A DNA stretch of 64,000 bases from Welwitschia mirabilis (lineage: Eukaryota; Gnetophyta; Gnetopsida; Welwitschiales): positions 184,091,861 through 184,155,860 of the forward strand of contig JBOZIK010000001.1 in assembly GCA_051453625.1 (NCBI GenBank). The letters run 5' to 3'. Under the pieces are notes generated by a model. The model was not told where the DNA came from and made no database searches. It was given only the letters and a program-made list of their open reading frames with translations. Made by a program: the position numbers and the translations under genes. Shown here piece by piece: positions 34,013-46,184 of the stretch (position 1 is the stretch's first letter; each line of letters starts with the position of its first letter).

Positions 34013-37000
34013 ACAAATTCATCGCAGGGTAACAAATAATATTCTTAGGGGTCTACTAATTACTAATTAATACTTTAATTATTAATGATAAAATAGGAAC
34101 TATTCTACTTAAAAAATTTCTTAGCTTTAATAATGAAATCATATACAAAATAAGACAAGAAGAAAATCTTACTTTATCTAATGCTAATACCTTTGGCATC
34201 ATATTCCCTACCTTTTTCCATGTCAATTACATCCTTTACTCCATTATTTTGAAACTAAGGATTTGAATTATCTATGAACATAGTCTGTAAAAGGTCTATT
34301 ATCTTTCAGTTGTCTTTAATATTTCCTTATAATTCTAGATACTAAAGCATATTAAGAATGATGTACATGTATATGAGCATTAATAGAGCATTTGAAATGA
34401 GAATAAAGCTNNNNNNNNNNNNNNNNNNNNNNNNNNNNNNNNNNNNNNNNNNNNNNNNNNNNNNNNNNNNNNNNNNNNNNNNNNNNNNNNNNNNNNNNNN
34501 NNNNNNNNNNTCTAGATACTAAAGCATATTAAGAATGATGTACATGTATATGAGCATTAATAGAGCATTTGAAATGAGAATAAAGCTATAGACAAGATTA
34601 AGAATAGGATCCCAACCACAAAATCTCAAGATCTAAGGTGTAATCACATAGAATATAAGTTTTTGAAGCAACTTTCTAGTGATATGGATGACAAGGAGAA
34701 GAGGCCTTCCAAGAAGGGACATGCAGCTAAAGGAAGATGTCATTATCCTTACAACTACTAAGCATTCCAAGTATTGCAAGCATTGTATTGTGAAATAGGG
34801 GAGTAGGGATGAGTGGAGGGAAATATATATGCTTTTTGTGGCTCTCATAAGGCTTACACTCACATAACCACACTATTACATGGAAAGAACACCATCCAAG
34901 GAAAAAGAGGGTATTATTTCAGCAGTAACAATCTAATAAATCAAACAGTTATCAAGGTTAAAAACTTTCAATTATTTTTTTCCATAATGACTTAGGATTT
35001 GCACATGCACAAAATTAGAAAGGGTATATAACACTAGGAACATTAAAAAAAGTTATTTTGATATAACTTCTATTTTTAATTTTTAAATAATAATGATAAC
35101 TTCATGATGATGGTGGTATCAAATTTTCTTAACAAATGCAAGTTATAAAAGATAATAAGAGACTCAAGCACTCTTAAATCTAAGAGAAATGCTTCAAGTC
35201 TAAAATTTTTGCTTTACTAATGTCTAAATTTTAAACATGTTAGCAATGATAATGAAAGTATAAAATGTGTACCAAAAGAATTTCTAAATTATCTATAGCA
35301 TGTAACTCTAAGAGGGCTTTTATTGTAAGAAATTATTTATTCCACTAAAAGCAGTTTAGAAGTTAAGACAAATAGAAGATTCTAACTCTATGTTATAATT
35401 GGCTTTTAATTTCTAAATAATCTTAAATATTTAAGACTGATAATATTCTAAAGATTTCCATCTTAAATTTGATTATGTTCTCTTTGTAAGGAAAAATGAG
35501 GCAAGATAGCTTCATAGGTTTTAGTAGTTAAGATACTAGTAAGCAAGATAGTCTTGCTTTAACCCCCAGTTGCATATAAGAGATATTATTCTTAAAAGGA
35601 AGATGGAAAAGGACTTTTGTTTTTTTCTAGATTTTTTTTAATACATTTAATCCTATTATGATGAATATTCTAATTGATAAATAATTTGTGAGAAAGATCT
35701 TAAGCTTTTCCTTACATTATAAAATTTCCTTATTAAAAGGAAGAAACATACCCTATTTCCAAACATAGAGGGTAGTAGTTTTATAGAAAACCTAGGTTAT
35801 TAATTATAATATAAGAAAATATTAATTCTTTTAATTGACAAGGATTGTAAAGGATTTTAAAGAATTACTTCCTATCATTCATCTGGATGAAATTAATTAA
35901 TGACTTAGGAACAAGTACAATACTTTTCAATAGAGAGAAAACAATGGAGGAATGCCTTTCATCCTGAGCACATGAAGTGATTATTATCTTAAGAAAATTT
36001 TCAATTAAGTCTTAATCAAGAAAATCATAATAAGCACAACATGATCAATTATTAAAGAATAAGGGTACTATATAATAACAATAAATCATTTGTTATAGGC
36101 CTTTACAGATACTAAAGTACCAAAAAGGTATACATTTTATTGAATAGAATTTTACAAAAACCTATAACAACTTTATTAAGATTGTCTTCTTATAGTAGCA
36201 TGAAAAACTATTTCTTTTTCTTTTTCTTTTTTTTTTTAATGTGGTTACCTCAATTCATGATTAGATAATGTTAAATAGACAAGTAAATCTAACTAAATAT
36301 GAATGTAAGGGTGTATTAATTAGTGCTATGTGTTTTTATTTGAAATATTTCTTTTTTTTGGTATCTTTATGGTACTAAGCTTATGTAGCTTTCTTATGAG
36401 GCATTAAAATTTAAAGTTTTTCTTAAAATATTACTTTTAACTAATCAATTAGTAATATATTTTGACAATTAAAAGAGTTTAGAAAATGTATTGTTAATAC
36501 TTTTCTTATTATTTATATTTACATTCATTGTTCTACATATCATTCTATTACTATTAATGCATCTTATATTTGATAAGTAATTTTATCCTTTATGTTGATT
36601 GAAATAGGTTTGAAAACATACTGTAATTGACATAATCTTAAAGAATAAGTGGAATCATGATTTTTTATAATATCTGATCAATTTTTGATCTTAGCAAATA
36701 TTCCATCTATTTATTGGAAGTGCCTCATGTCATTCTAACTACTTTAATTTACCTATAGTTTATCTTCTATTCTCTTGATAACATCATATTTATTTACTTA
36801 ATATTTTATGCTCTAAATTAGATTCTTCATGTAAGAAATATAGCATTCTCATCATTTTAATTTTGATTAAGCCAATAAAATGGTAGTTCATTTTAAAGTT
36901 TATGGATTCAAAACTTTAAATGACTTGATTAATATATTATAAGGAAATATGTGTAAATAAATCATTTGTATAGGAAATTATAACCAATATGCTTTTAACA

Positions 37001-37814
37001 AGGAGGTATGGTTACTAAAAGATTCAAGTTCAACATCCCATATTAATCTTAATATACTAAGTTATAACAAATCTCCTTCATGACTATTATGATGGTCGTA
37101 ATAATTTTAGGAACGAAACTAAATTGTATTCACCTTCTTACACACTTATTGCAAGGAAAATAAATTCATTGTATGTACTCGATGATCTTGCATCACTACA
37201 AAATTAGCTTGGTGTTAGACCTACAATCATATGAATTAGTATTTTTCATCTTATCATTTATCCTTAAGTGAAATTAGAGGTTGAAAATAGAAGTGACTTA
37301 GTCTTTATACTCAAATTCCTTTGAACTTTGTAAATTAAAAAATCAAGGTATGTTTTTTAATTGTTTTACTATTTTTACCTTTTGAAACTCATGTTTTACC
37401 ATTTGTAATTTAGAATGTAAGCTTCACGTTTAGGATTACACACCTAAGTTTTTGTTACAAATCTTTAAGTATTTTAGTACAACTTTTTCTGTGTTGTTTT
37501 CCCCTTATATGGAATGCTCAAGAACTTCCATTGATGTAGTAATTATTATGATATTTTATTTCATAAAAAAGTTCTTTAAACAAGAAGGAAAAAAATAATT
37601 CATTTCTAAGCACTTTATGACTTTAAATATTCAAAATGTAAAAAGATTTAAAAAGATTAATTTCCAAAGAAATCTTAATTTACAAAACAATCTTAATGAA
37701 ATAAGATTAAATATTAGAATTTTTAATATTTTAATAAGGAGAAGGAAAAAAATATTGGTAAACACATATATGAAGGATGAAGTTATCTCCTATCTTGTAG
37801 CTAAGTTTCGTACC

Positions 37815-38640
37815 AAACAATGCATTCATCTAAGAAAACTAAGAAAACTTCTATTAGAAGCCAAATTTAATAAGAAAATCAAGCATGATTATTGCCTCCT
37901 ATGCTCATGTAGATCAAACAAACCAATGAGCAACCTCGTCAAGTATAAGACATCTTCTTATAAATTAACTTGTATTAGAATTTTTATTTCATAATTATTA
38001 AAAAATTTAAAACTCTAAATGGTTTCAAGTTGAAAGTAAATCCATGCAAATAAGCACCTTAAAGAAAATATGCCTAAGCTTACCGTGTTGGATGAACATA
38101 TCCAACAAACAAAATATTTTATAGAGATTTTGTGTAAGTTAGATACTCTTAAAGAAAAGATTGAGAGCAATCAACAAATAGATCTTACAACAAAGGATAA
38201 TGAATATATTCTACACAGAGTTATAGCCCTTAAAAAAGTGATTAATGGTAACTATTAAATAGGTTTTATAATAAATGATAATGAGCAGATCCTAAATGTG
38301 AATCTACTTAAAGATTTGCATTATTCAATACTTAAAGAGTTGGTATTACAGAGTTGTATTAAGTAGAGTAACATGAGAAAAACCTTTAAGTTTTAGTTAC
38401 AAATCTTTAAGTTTTTGTTAATCTAAGTAGAGTAACATGAGAAAAATCCCAACAAAAACAAATCTAAGAGTTGGTATTACATAGAAAGAAGATAAAAATT
38501 TGGTTATGGTGACTAAGAAAATCAGATGCACATGAGGCCTTTAGAAATTGGATAAGCCTTTAGGGGAAGTTAAAATAGTGATAAAACTTGATATGTTATT
38601 ATTTTTTTGGAATAAATTTAACGTTAAGATACATTTTCCA
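37815..38640. repeat. Partial unit of the 1.27-kb tandem repeat family (copy 2 of the segment)
   Basis: It begins at AATGCATTCATCTAAG, passes through the decayed reading frame, the GGTTATGG landmark (38503) and CATACACGTGGGA, and ends at the AAE3 fragment near 38655. A ~90-bp insertion-like stretch around 38300-38440 repeats ATCTAAG..TTGGTATTACA wording. Confidence 0.85.
38070..38258 (+). pseudogene. Best-preserved copy of the reading frame inside the 1.27-kb repeat
   Basis: Sixty-two codons starting MPKLTVLDEHIQQTKYFIE, rich in Lys, Glu, Gln and Ile and likely helical or coiled coil. In the array units the same frame is broken at positions that read Gln-compatible (CAA or CAG to TAA or TAG), and a second, similar block with NE-stop-ILHK follows, so the ancestral product seems to have had a repeated helical segment. 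No family is recognised. A retroelement capsid-like protein is one possibility, because a degraded zinc-knuckle spacing lies downstream in another frame. It is not expressed as a complete protein here. Confidence 0.35.
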
Positions 38641-38740
38641 CCATACACGTGGGACTATCTCATCTTTCCGAACTAACAGATAATCTGTGCATGGATGGGC
38701 TAGCCCGCAATCTACATGAGGTGTTGAGAGGTGTTGCAGT

Positions 38741-39082
38741 GCATGGAGGAGGTCGCCGAACCGCTGGTTGCAGCCTACGCAATGATGGAGGCATCGCACA
38801 TGATGACGACGATCCCGTTGCCGGGCACAAACCGGGCTCCGTCAGGCTTCCGGTCATGCAAGACCTTGCGATTTTGAACGAGGATGATTTGGCGCAGACT
38901 ACCAGTGTCAAGGGCGAGGTTTGTATCAGAGGAATAAGCATGACGAAGACCTATGAAAACAACCTGAGGTGAACAAAGGCGCTTTCAGGTCCGGTGGTTT
39001 CACACCGGTGACCTTGGATACCTCGATAAGGAGGGGTATCTATTTCTTATGGGCCGAATGAAGGAGCTTATCAACCATGAAG
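38741..39082 (+). pseudogene. AAE3: AAE3-like acyl-CoA ligase, central fragment, copy 2
   Basis: This copy starts earlier in the protein than copy 1. MEEVAEPLVAAYAMMEASHM corresponds to the conserved AMP-binding region (LEEAFGAPVLEAYAMTEA), then after a frameshift HKPGSVRLPVMQDLAILNED and GEVCIRGISMTK, then after another shift WFHTGDLGYLDKEGYLFLMG and RMKELIN. The TGD and GR-K motifs that bind the adenylate are kept, but frameshifts near 38825 and 38968 kill the gene. It ends at an intron donor (GT at 39083) matching copy 1; the next exon is not found downstream. It is notably GC-rich for this window, with 22 CpG dinucleotides by my count. Confidence 0.93.
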
Positions 39083-40324
39083 GTGACGAATCTCTTCACA
39101 TAATTATCGGATATTGATTTGTCTGAATTTTTGATAAGCTCTTTGGTGTTCTATTTATTGGTTTGTTTTAAGGAATATATGTATAAGTTTTAGATTTTAA
39201 TGTTTCATGTATTTTAATGTTTTGGAAGCAAAGTTATAACTAAGACATAGGCATTTGGTGACATGAGATGTGGACGTTTAACGATGTATTATTAGAGAAT
39301 ATTACCAATCTTCATTGCAAACCATCCCAACTGATCAAACTAGAATCTTGCTTTCAATTATGTTAATGGATTTGTAAACCTTTGCTATTTGGAAGAATAA
39401 TTTTTAGTCTTTTGTTACCTTCAGAAAACCATTTTATTTGAAAGAATTGTTTTCCAATATATTTCTTCCTTTATTTTTACTTTGGGGTTTTCTTAGAGAT
39501 TTTCACAATTGAATTTTATCTTTTGGACTTTTATATATGAGGTTTTGTTAGTAATTAAGGTATCCCAAAACTTTTTCATTAACAAGTTGAATTTAGAATC
39601 TTCCAGTTAAGATAGCTCAAAGTAGAATATGTGATAACTGGATGTAGGTTCTTTAGGTCCTAACATGATAAGGTGCTAATTATAGTAAAGTCTAGGGGAT
39701 AATTCTAAATTGAAGTAAGTGAAAAGTAAGAAGTGATAATGCACAGATGAATAGTAGAAAAGGTGGAAGAAGAAAAAGAAAAATGTTATACTCTTTATGA
39801 TGCTCCATAAAGGGGGACATCAATGAGATAAGAAACCAAAAAAGACTTGGTGAACTCTTCTCACTTGATTTTTTGTGAAGGCTTAAGATTTGGTTAAAGT
39901 CTTCATAATGATATAGTTTTAGCTAGATCTATAAGAATTCATTTAAATAATTTAAACATTAATTCCATGATTATGGACCATACTAGTTGATAATTCTGTA
40001 GGTTTAGTAATCAATTAATGAATATACTATGAAAAACCATTCCTTATAAACCATCTCTTAAGTTAAATAATTTTTTTAATACATAATTCCTTATGTACAT
40101 AAGCTAAGCATTTGCTATAAATCTAAAATTCATTTGACTTTGTTCCTTAAAGAAGACACAATGACACACATGCATCATTAGGAAGACAAAAAAAATGTAT
40201 AAAAACATNNNNNNNNNNNNNNNNNNNNNNNNNNNNNNNNNNNNNNNNNNNNNNNNNNNNNNNNNNNNNNNNNNNNNNNNNNNNNNNNNNNNNNNNNNNN
40301 NNNNNNNNAAGAAAAAAAAAAAAA
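39083..40324. other. AAE3 intron start, then unassigned AT-rich sequence
   Basis: The first ~100 bases resemble the short intron of AAE3 copy 1. Beyond about 39200 nothing is recognised. A 100-base gap (40209-40308) sits inside an A-rich run whose two sides repeat ATGTATAAAAACAT. Confidence 0.45.
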
Positions 40325-40990
40325 AAAAAAATGTATAAAAACATACACTAGATTAAATAGTAAAAGAAATAAGAATGTAAAATTCAAAGTATAGAGAAAA
40401 AATAAAAAATAACAAAAGAAATAAAGACAAGAGGAATCAAGATTTACATGGTTTGGAATATTTCTAGGTTCATGGAAAATGGAAACTCATCTTTCTTCTT
40501 GTGGAGGAAAATGTTACACTAGTGGAAATCCAACTCACTCTATAAGTATAAATGATCAACTCAAGTGAGCAAACAACGTCTTACTTTCTCTTTAATACCA
40601 ATGAAAAATTCAAAATACTTAGAAAGCATAAAGCGCATTTCTTCATTATTACACTTCCTTGTCATATTTCCTTATGATATAATGCCAACCCCCTATAAAC
40701 CATTACACGGGTATTAAATTAGGAAAAGATTTAAGAAATCTTAAAATAGTAATTAGTATTATTTTCTTAAACATAGCCATCATTACCTTTTTCCTAATGA
40801 CATGTTTATTTAATTTTAGTAATAAATATAAACTCCATGTACTAACTAACAAATATCACAAAAAAAGGGCATAAACTAAATTAGGCTATGCCTCAAATTA
40901 AGGGTACAAAAGTACAATTTTTAATTCATAATTATAAGAATACTGACCTTAAACCAAAATTGAGGAGTTCATTTCTTGTACCAAATTCAT
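40325..40990 (-). repeat. 3' LTR of copia copy 2
   Basis: Starts TGTATAAAAACATAC on the plus strand. Matches 44518-45160 through blocks such as AGATTAAATAGT, AAGATTTA.ATGGTTT, ACACTAGTGGA and CCTTGTGATATAATG-like wording. Confidence 0.75.
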
Positions 40991-41780
40991 AATCCTCAAA
41001 TGTTAAGCTAGATTTAGTAGAGTTGTACTAAGAGTGTGTGGCATTTGAAATTCTCTAATAAAAGGGGATTTTTCATAATGTTATTTGGATTTATTAAGAT
41101 ATGAATATTTTGAAAAATAATGCTTCTATCTTATATCCTTTAAAATTGATATTTCACTTTGGTGTGCTTCAAGCTATTGTTAAAAAAAAACTAGAATATG
41201 CACTAATAATATGGTAGTTTAACTATTATTAAAAACATTCTTTTTAAGTTTTAACTAATCCTATCATGAGGTTCTTTAGTAAAATATATTCTATACATGT
41301 TTATGAATCATAACATATTCTTCCTTCATATAGAAAGGGTTACAAGTCATTACAATTTTAACTTCCATGAGATAGGTCCTCCTCCCATTATAAACAATTT
41401 TCCTAATGTAGACTTCCCTTGTTTAAATCTCTTACAAAATCATGATTATAATAACTTGCACTCTTCTGTTTACTTTGTTGTAGTAAATGCATAATCCTAA
41501 TGTATCCGTTAGGTATTTAAGAATCCAATGAACAACTTACTAGTGCTTTCCAGGATTATTCATAAACCTATTAATAAAGCCCACTACTTGTAAAATGCTA
41601 GGTTTGGATCCAACCATTGCATATATTAAGCTATCATTAGCATTAGAACAAGGTATTTGACACATGTACTCCTCCTCCTTAATGTTTTCCAAGAAGGTAA
41701 CCTAAAATAAATTCAAATGAAATTCTTAACTAGTTTTGAGTCTTCACCTTTTTGATATAGTATTCTTGATAAAAACTCAA

Positions 41781-42480
41781 ATTTCCATTTTTACATCTTA
41801 AAAAACATCTATGCCTGGAGGATTTTACTCTCATTAAGTCTTTAATGTTAAATTAAAGTAATAAGATTTCTTATACATTCCTAATTTCCATTTTGTTATT
41901 TTTTGTAAGAAGCAAGTCATCCATGTATAAGATCAACATTATAAGGATACCACTCTTACACTTCCTCCTATATCAACAAAAATTGTGGGACTTTTATGAA
42001 AACCAGTCTTACACATTAATAAAGCAAATCATTTGTATCATTATCCTTACATTTTTTCTAACCTATGTGAGGCTCTCTTAAGTTTGTAAATAAAGTTCTC
42101 CTTTTCATTCATAATTAATCCCTTTAGTTATTTTATGTAAATCTTCTCTTCTAGTTTAACATATAGGGAGCTATTCTTACATGCATCTTTATGAGCTGTA
42201 GATTCTTTATTTGTGCTCAATTTAAGATGACTTTAACTAAATCTAATTTGGCCACTAGTCTAAAGACATCAAAGAAATGTATGCCTATCTTTTAAAGATA
42301 TCCATTTCCCACCAACAATGCCTTGATATCTTAATGTTTCTTATTTTAGCATGTTTTACTTTGAATATCCATCTATAATCAATTTTTATTCCTACTCTTT
42401 TAAAACTTTACTAGATCCCAAGTATAGCTCTTTATAAGATATTACATTTTTCTATTCATGGTTACTTATCATTTCTCCTT
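41781..42480 (-). pseudogene. pol: Copia reverse transcriptase fragment, copy 2
   Basis: The minus strand gives the fingers block with IDYRWIFKVKHAKIRN (copia: CKWIYKVKH.ADG) near 42330-42400, then KENFIYKLKRALHR-like wording near 42090-42110, then LYMDDLLLTK near 41905-41935 with YMDD intact. RNase H is not evident between 41000 and 41780, where only a diverged stretch lies. Stops and an internal deletion of the palm make it non-functional. Confidence 0.85.
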
Positions 42481-42489
42481 TTGATTACT

Positions 42490-43048
42490 CTTCAATACCT
42501 CTTAATAAAACATGAGCTTATATACTTCAACAACTAGTGAAAAAAATGAATATTCATACTATACCTTATTGCTGGAATATCCTTACTTAATCTAGGAGAT
42601 CTTCTAAGTTTCACTTTTAGTCTATGTACTTCCCACCTTTGTCTATATGTTAATAGGTTCTTGATTCTGAGCTTCTTCTTCGTTCTTCTTATTAACTTCA
42701 TTTTTTTAAGTCTCTACTTTGTAGAAACTTCTTGTTGAGACTAATTATTTGAAATATCTTCCTTGTTATTCTTTTAGAGAACAGAAGATTCATTGTAAAA
42801 GACATTCCCACTAAACAAGATTTTCTTCTAAACAAGATTCGAAATTTTGTATTCAATAGTATCATTTTCATATTGAAGAAAGATGCATTTCTTGAATTTT
42901 AGATCAATCTTAATCCTCTAAACATTTAGAATGTAACAGACATAAGCCATCTCAAATTTCCAAGATGTACTTATATAGTTAGTGATCTACTCCACATCTC
43001 CTCTAAAATCTTGTCATTAATAGTTATAATGATTAGTAGACCACATAA
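42490..43048 (-). pseudogene. pol: Copia integrase C-terminal fragment, copy 2
   Basis: Minus-strand wording includes LTITINDKILEEMW and DLKFKKCIFLQYENDTIEYKI, which match the copia integrase tail (INRSP..L..KIPEEVW and SKKCIFLGY). The catalytic DDE core upstream is absent and is replaced at about 43050 by unrelated sequence shared with copy 1. Confidence 0.82.
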
Positions 43049-43800
43049 CTTTTATTTTAGATGTGCATCATCACTCTCCACTAGGCTTTTGATAGGCCTT
43101 GACAAGGTGAGTTAATTAAAGATGAATGAGATATATGGATAGGAAAACAAAGATAAAAACAAACTTAAGTGATAAAAAATGGAAATATATTTAACAATGC
43201 AAAAGAAATGCATTAAAATATCATGTATTACATACATCACAATTATAAGAATTTAATACATCATAGGAGAGGAAGAGGAGTAGAAATAAAAAATAAGTAG
43301 AAGAAGTCCCTAAATGAGGGGCCACAAATGAAAACTCTTCTTCTTCCTCCACAAATGGGTTTGGCTATACCAAAATTTAAAGGAATGATTATGAGTAGCT
43401 TCATCCTCTTAGAAATAGTGGTTAATTACTACTAGACATTCCCAAAAAGTAACATTTATTGTTTTGTACTCTCAAAAACTTACTTTTACTACTGATACAT
43501 GGTATCTGTTACTTGAACAAGTTCTTCCTACATATTATGCATGCATTAAGAGACCTCTAAGTGTATAGTGATGAGTTGTGAGTCAAAGGAGTCCTACATA
43601 TTTATAATATAATGCTTAATGTATGCACAAAGGTCCATAATCTACTTATCAAAGTGCTAACAGAAGGAAATTATCTTATTCACTAAGGAACATGCAGTGT
43701 AAATTGATTCCATTAAGATTTCCTTATGTAAACCTACAAATCTCATCATACTTCCAATTCTTTTCTAGAATATATGTTTCATCCTTTTCATGACATGGTT
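43049..43800. other. Unclassified block between integrase and gag in both copia copies
   Basis: About 750 bp where the integrase core, protease and gag zinc knuckle would be expected. It is shared with 26043-26850, so it was in the family before the two copies formed. I recognise no protein in it on either strand. Confidence 0.5.
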
Positions 43801-43812
43801 TTATTATGGAGT

Positions 43813-44440
43813 TCATGAAACCACAAAATATCTTTTCATTTCTTTAGACTTGTAAGATGTCTCAAACTCCTTTGAGATGTACTCTCCTTGAAAATATAAA
43901 CTTAAATAGTTAATTTTCTTTCTAATGCTTCTCTCCTCAGATAGAAGTGTTGGAGTCTTTGTATTAAGCTCTATGGTATCCTTTCCATAGAGTAACATCA
44001 TGATTATAGGATTGTAAAATAATGGGAGATATTTGAAAAGGACTAGGGCTGATGCCTCCTTAATGTCCACCTTGATGCTAGATAGGTAATAGATTAGCTT
44101 ATTGAGAGCATTCAAATGATTCATAATAGATGTCCCTTCCTTTCTTGAATTCATAAGGCTCTAACTTAATATATAACTTATTTATAATGGACTTAATCAT
44201 GTATAAGCCCTTTATCTTTATTCACACTTTAGTGATAGTATTCTTATTTAGAACATCAGACAAAATAGTAAAATGGATGGTGCTCTAAGTTTTAGATACA
44301 AATCCTCCCATTTTTTATTAAACATTATTAAAGGTGACTTTTCCTTTATTAATAATGTCTTTTGTAGCCATTTCTAAATGAGTAGATCCTTGACCTTGAT
44401 TTGCCACAATTAAAATAAGTTTTTAAACTTCTCCATCTTA
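43813..44440 (-). pseudogene. gag: Copia gag, copy 2
   Basis: An open stretch of 113 codons (43813-44154) holds KEGTSIMNHLNALNKLIYYL, LFKYLPLFYNPIIMMLLYGK and TLLSEERSIRKK. These are the hallmarks of the capsid region of TNT1-like elements (MKEGTSV.DHLNEFN, LLCSLP.SYD, LLYGKDTL, LLSEE). Upstream on the minus strand, across stops, STIHFTILSDVLN and LYMIKSIINKLYIK match the preceding capsid helices. The start Met region near 44440 is degraded. It would package the element RNA. Confidence 0.9.
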
Positions 44441-44493
44441 AACTGTGCATTCAAATTCTTAGTAGTCATTTACTATATCTAACATAATTACCT

Positions 44494-44505
44494 ATTCTAA
44501 TACTA
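44494..44505 (-). promoter_or_regulatory. Primer binding site remnant (tRNA-Met initiator type)
   Basis: The plus strand ATTCTAATACTA differs from GCTCTGATACCA, the complement of the usual copia primer site, at four positions that are all transitions. It lies about 12 bases from the LTR start. Confidence 0.6.
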
Positions 44506-44517
44506 ATTAAAATAATA

Positions 44518-45160
44518 TGTGTAAAAATATTAAATTAAATAGTGAAAAATAAAAACATGTAAAATGCAAAAATAGAGATAAAAACAAAAATAATAAAATA
44601 ACAAATAAAAGAGATAAGATAAGAGGCACTCAGATTTATATGATTCAATAATATGGTTACATCCATAGGAAATTGGTATTTGTCTTTTTTTATGATAGAA
44701 GGAAAAAATTACACTAGTGGAGGTCCAAACCAATTTACAAATATAGAAGCACAAATCCAAGTAAGTAATCAAGCTCTACGTTCTCTTCGATGCAAAAGTA
44801 GAAATAGAAATACTAGAAGACACAAATACCCTCACTCTCAACTTCTGCTTACTATATTTCCTTGTGATATAATGTCAAGGCCCAATGCCTCATAATTTAA
44901 GTCAAGGATTAGGGATAAATTTAGTATATCCTAAAATAACTATGGTTATTCATTTTCTAAACATAGCCATGTTTATCATTCCCTTTAAAATATCATTACT
45001 TAAGTTTAGCTAAAAATATAACTTCTATATGCCAACTAATACATATAAACAAATTAGTTAGACATAAACTATATTAAACTAGGAACTTAATTAATGATTA
45101 AAGAGCTAAATTTTGGACTTATAATCATAATAAAAGATTTCATTCCAAGAATGAAATACT
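44518..45160 (-). repeat. 5' LTR of copia copy 2
   Basis: Begins TGTGTAAAAATATT on the plus strand and parallels 40325-40990. Chance frames on both strands at 44530-44895 lie wholly in the LTR. Confidence 0.75.
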
Positions 45161-46184
45161 GATAGGTTCTCCCTTATAATTTGTAATTTCATTAAATAAG
45201 CATTTATAGTTCTAATGTTTACAATATTAACCATTATTTTCTAATACTATATATGTGTTTTCTCTGAAAGGTTTTATGACATTATTTTTTATGTTAATGG
45301 TTTCTAAATATTTTTTGTTTCTAATTTATTATTTAAAGAATTTGTAATTAGTTAATTAATACATCAATAATACCCTTCCTAATTGGCACATTGGTAGCAC
45401 ATGTTTATATAGAATGAGAAGGGATCATGATTACTACTACTCTACTTTTGAATATAAGGATGGATTAATAACAGGTAAATTTTAGGAAAAATAAATGTTG
45501 TAATTAGTATCTATTATTCATGCTAACTTTAAATAAAATGAACTAGAACTAAAAATGTAGTTCATTTCAAAATGTACTAGAATTAGAACTAAAAAGGGAG
45601 TTCCTTTTAAAATGAAAATGCCATTAAAAAAATGTCACATTGTTATCATCATAGTAATATTCTTTAGGTAGAATATCTATTGAAAATGCTTACATAGAAG
45701 TTTGGAATCATAAGAAAAGGGGAAAAAAATACTAGAAAAAGCTTTATCACAAAAAAACCCCTCTACTGAATAGAGTCTTGGTTTGTTTAGTCATACATCT
45801 CAAATAGATCCTGAAAGGATAAAACAACTAATAAAAGCAAGGAAAAAGATACTAAAAGAAAAAAGGAAGAAACGGAAGACAAATAAAGGAAGAAAAGTGA
45901 AGATAAAGGAAAAAAACTGCAAAAATAAAGGAGCTTAAACCTAAAATAAAAGGGGCTAATAAAGCATTTGAAAAAGGCTACTCCTATAATAAAAAATCTA
46001 TAGATAGTTATGTATATTTATCTACTATCTAAGAGACATTCTCTTTTGCTTTATAATTTTTGGAATTATAAGTAACTAAGGACATTCTTACAAAAAAGTC
46101 ATTTTATATTGAAAACTCAATTATTTTCACTAATCATTTATATTGCCAATTTTTAAAAAATAAAATGTGGGTAATCCTAAAGAG
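45161..46184. other. No gene recognised; purine-rich stretch and local duplication
   Basis: A ~40-bp imperfect duplication lies at 45545-45584/45585-45624 (AGAACTAAAAA...GTAGTTC type). 45830-45960 is almost pure A and G on the plus strand, rich in GGAAAAA and AAGAAA. Confidence 0.4.

Larger units (their letters stand above)
34013..39150. repeat. Segmental duplication, copy 2
   Basis: Matches copy 1 (26866 onward). It keeps a longer piece of the tandem repeat (37815-38640) and the junction into AAE3 that copy 1 lost. A 100-base gap (34411-34510) is flanked on both sides by the same ~77-bp sequence beginning TCTAGATACTAAAGC (34334-34410 and 34511-34587). Apart from AAE3, no gene is recognised in it. 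The right limit is set where the AAE3 intron stops matching copy 1, and is approximate. Confidence 0.88.
40325..45160 (-). mobile_element. Antisense Ty1-copia element, copy 2, both LTRs present
   Basis: Reading on the minus strand: 5' LTR (about 44518-45160), primer site, gag, an unclassified block, integrase tail, reverse transcriptase, 3' LTR (about 40325-40990). All coding parts are broken. The two LTRs are clearly related but diverged by many substitutions and indels, so this is an old insertion. Terminal bases are uncertain by a few tens of bases. Confidence 0.85.

Noticed and set aside
38649-38972. Plus-strand 107-codon and minus-strand 93-codon frames taken as new genes
   Set aside because: Both cover the AAE3 fragment. 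The plus frame matches AAE3 only in its second half after the frameshift, and the minus frame is its shadow.
34013-39150. Reading the two segmental copies as LTRs of one very large element
   Set aside because: They contain a captured gene fragment with an intron, lack TG...CA ends and primer or polypurine sites, and the DNA between them holds no coherent internal domain set.
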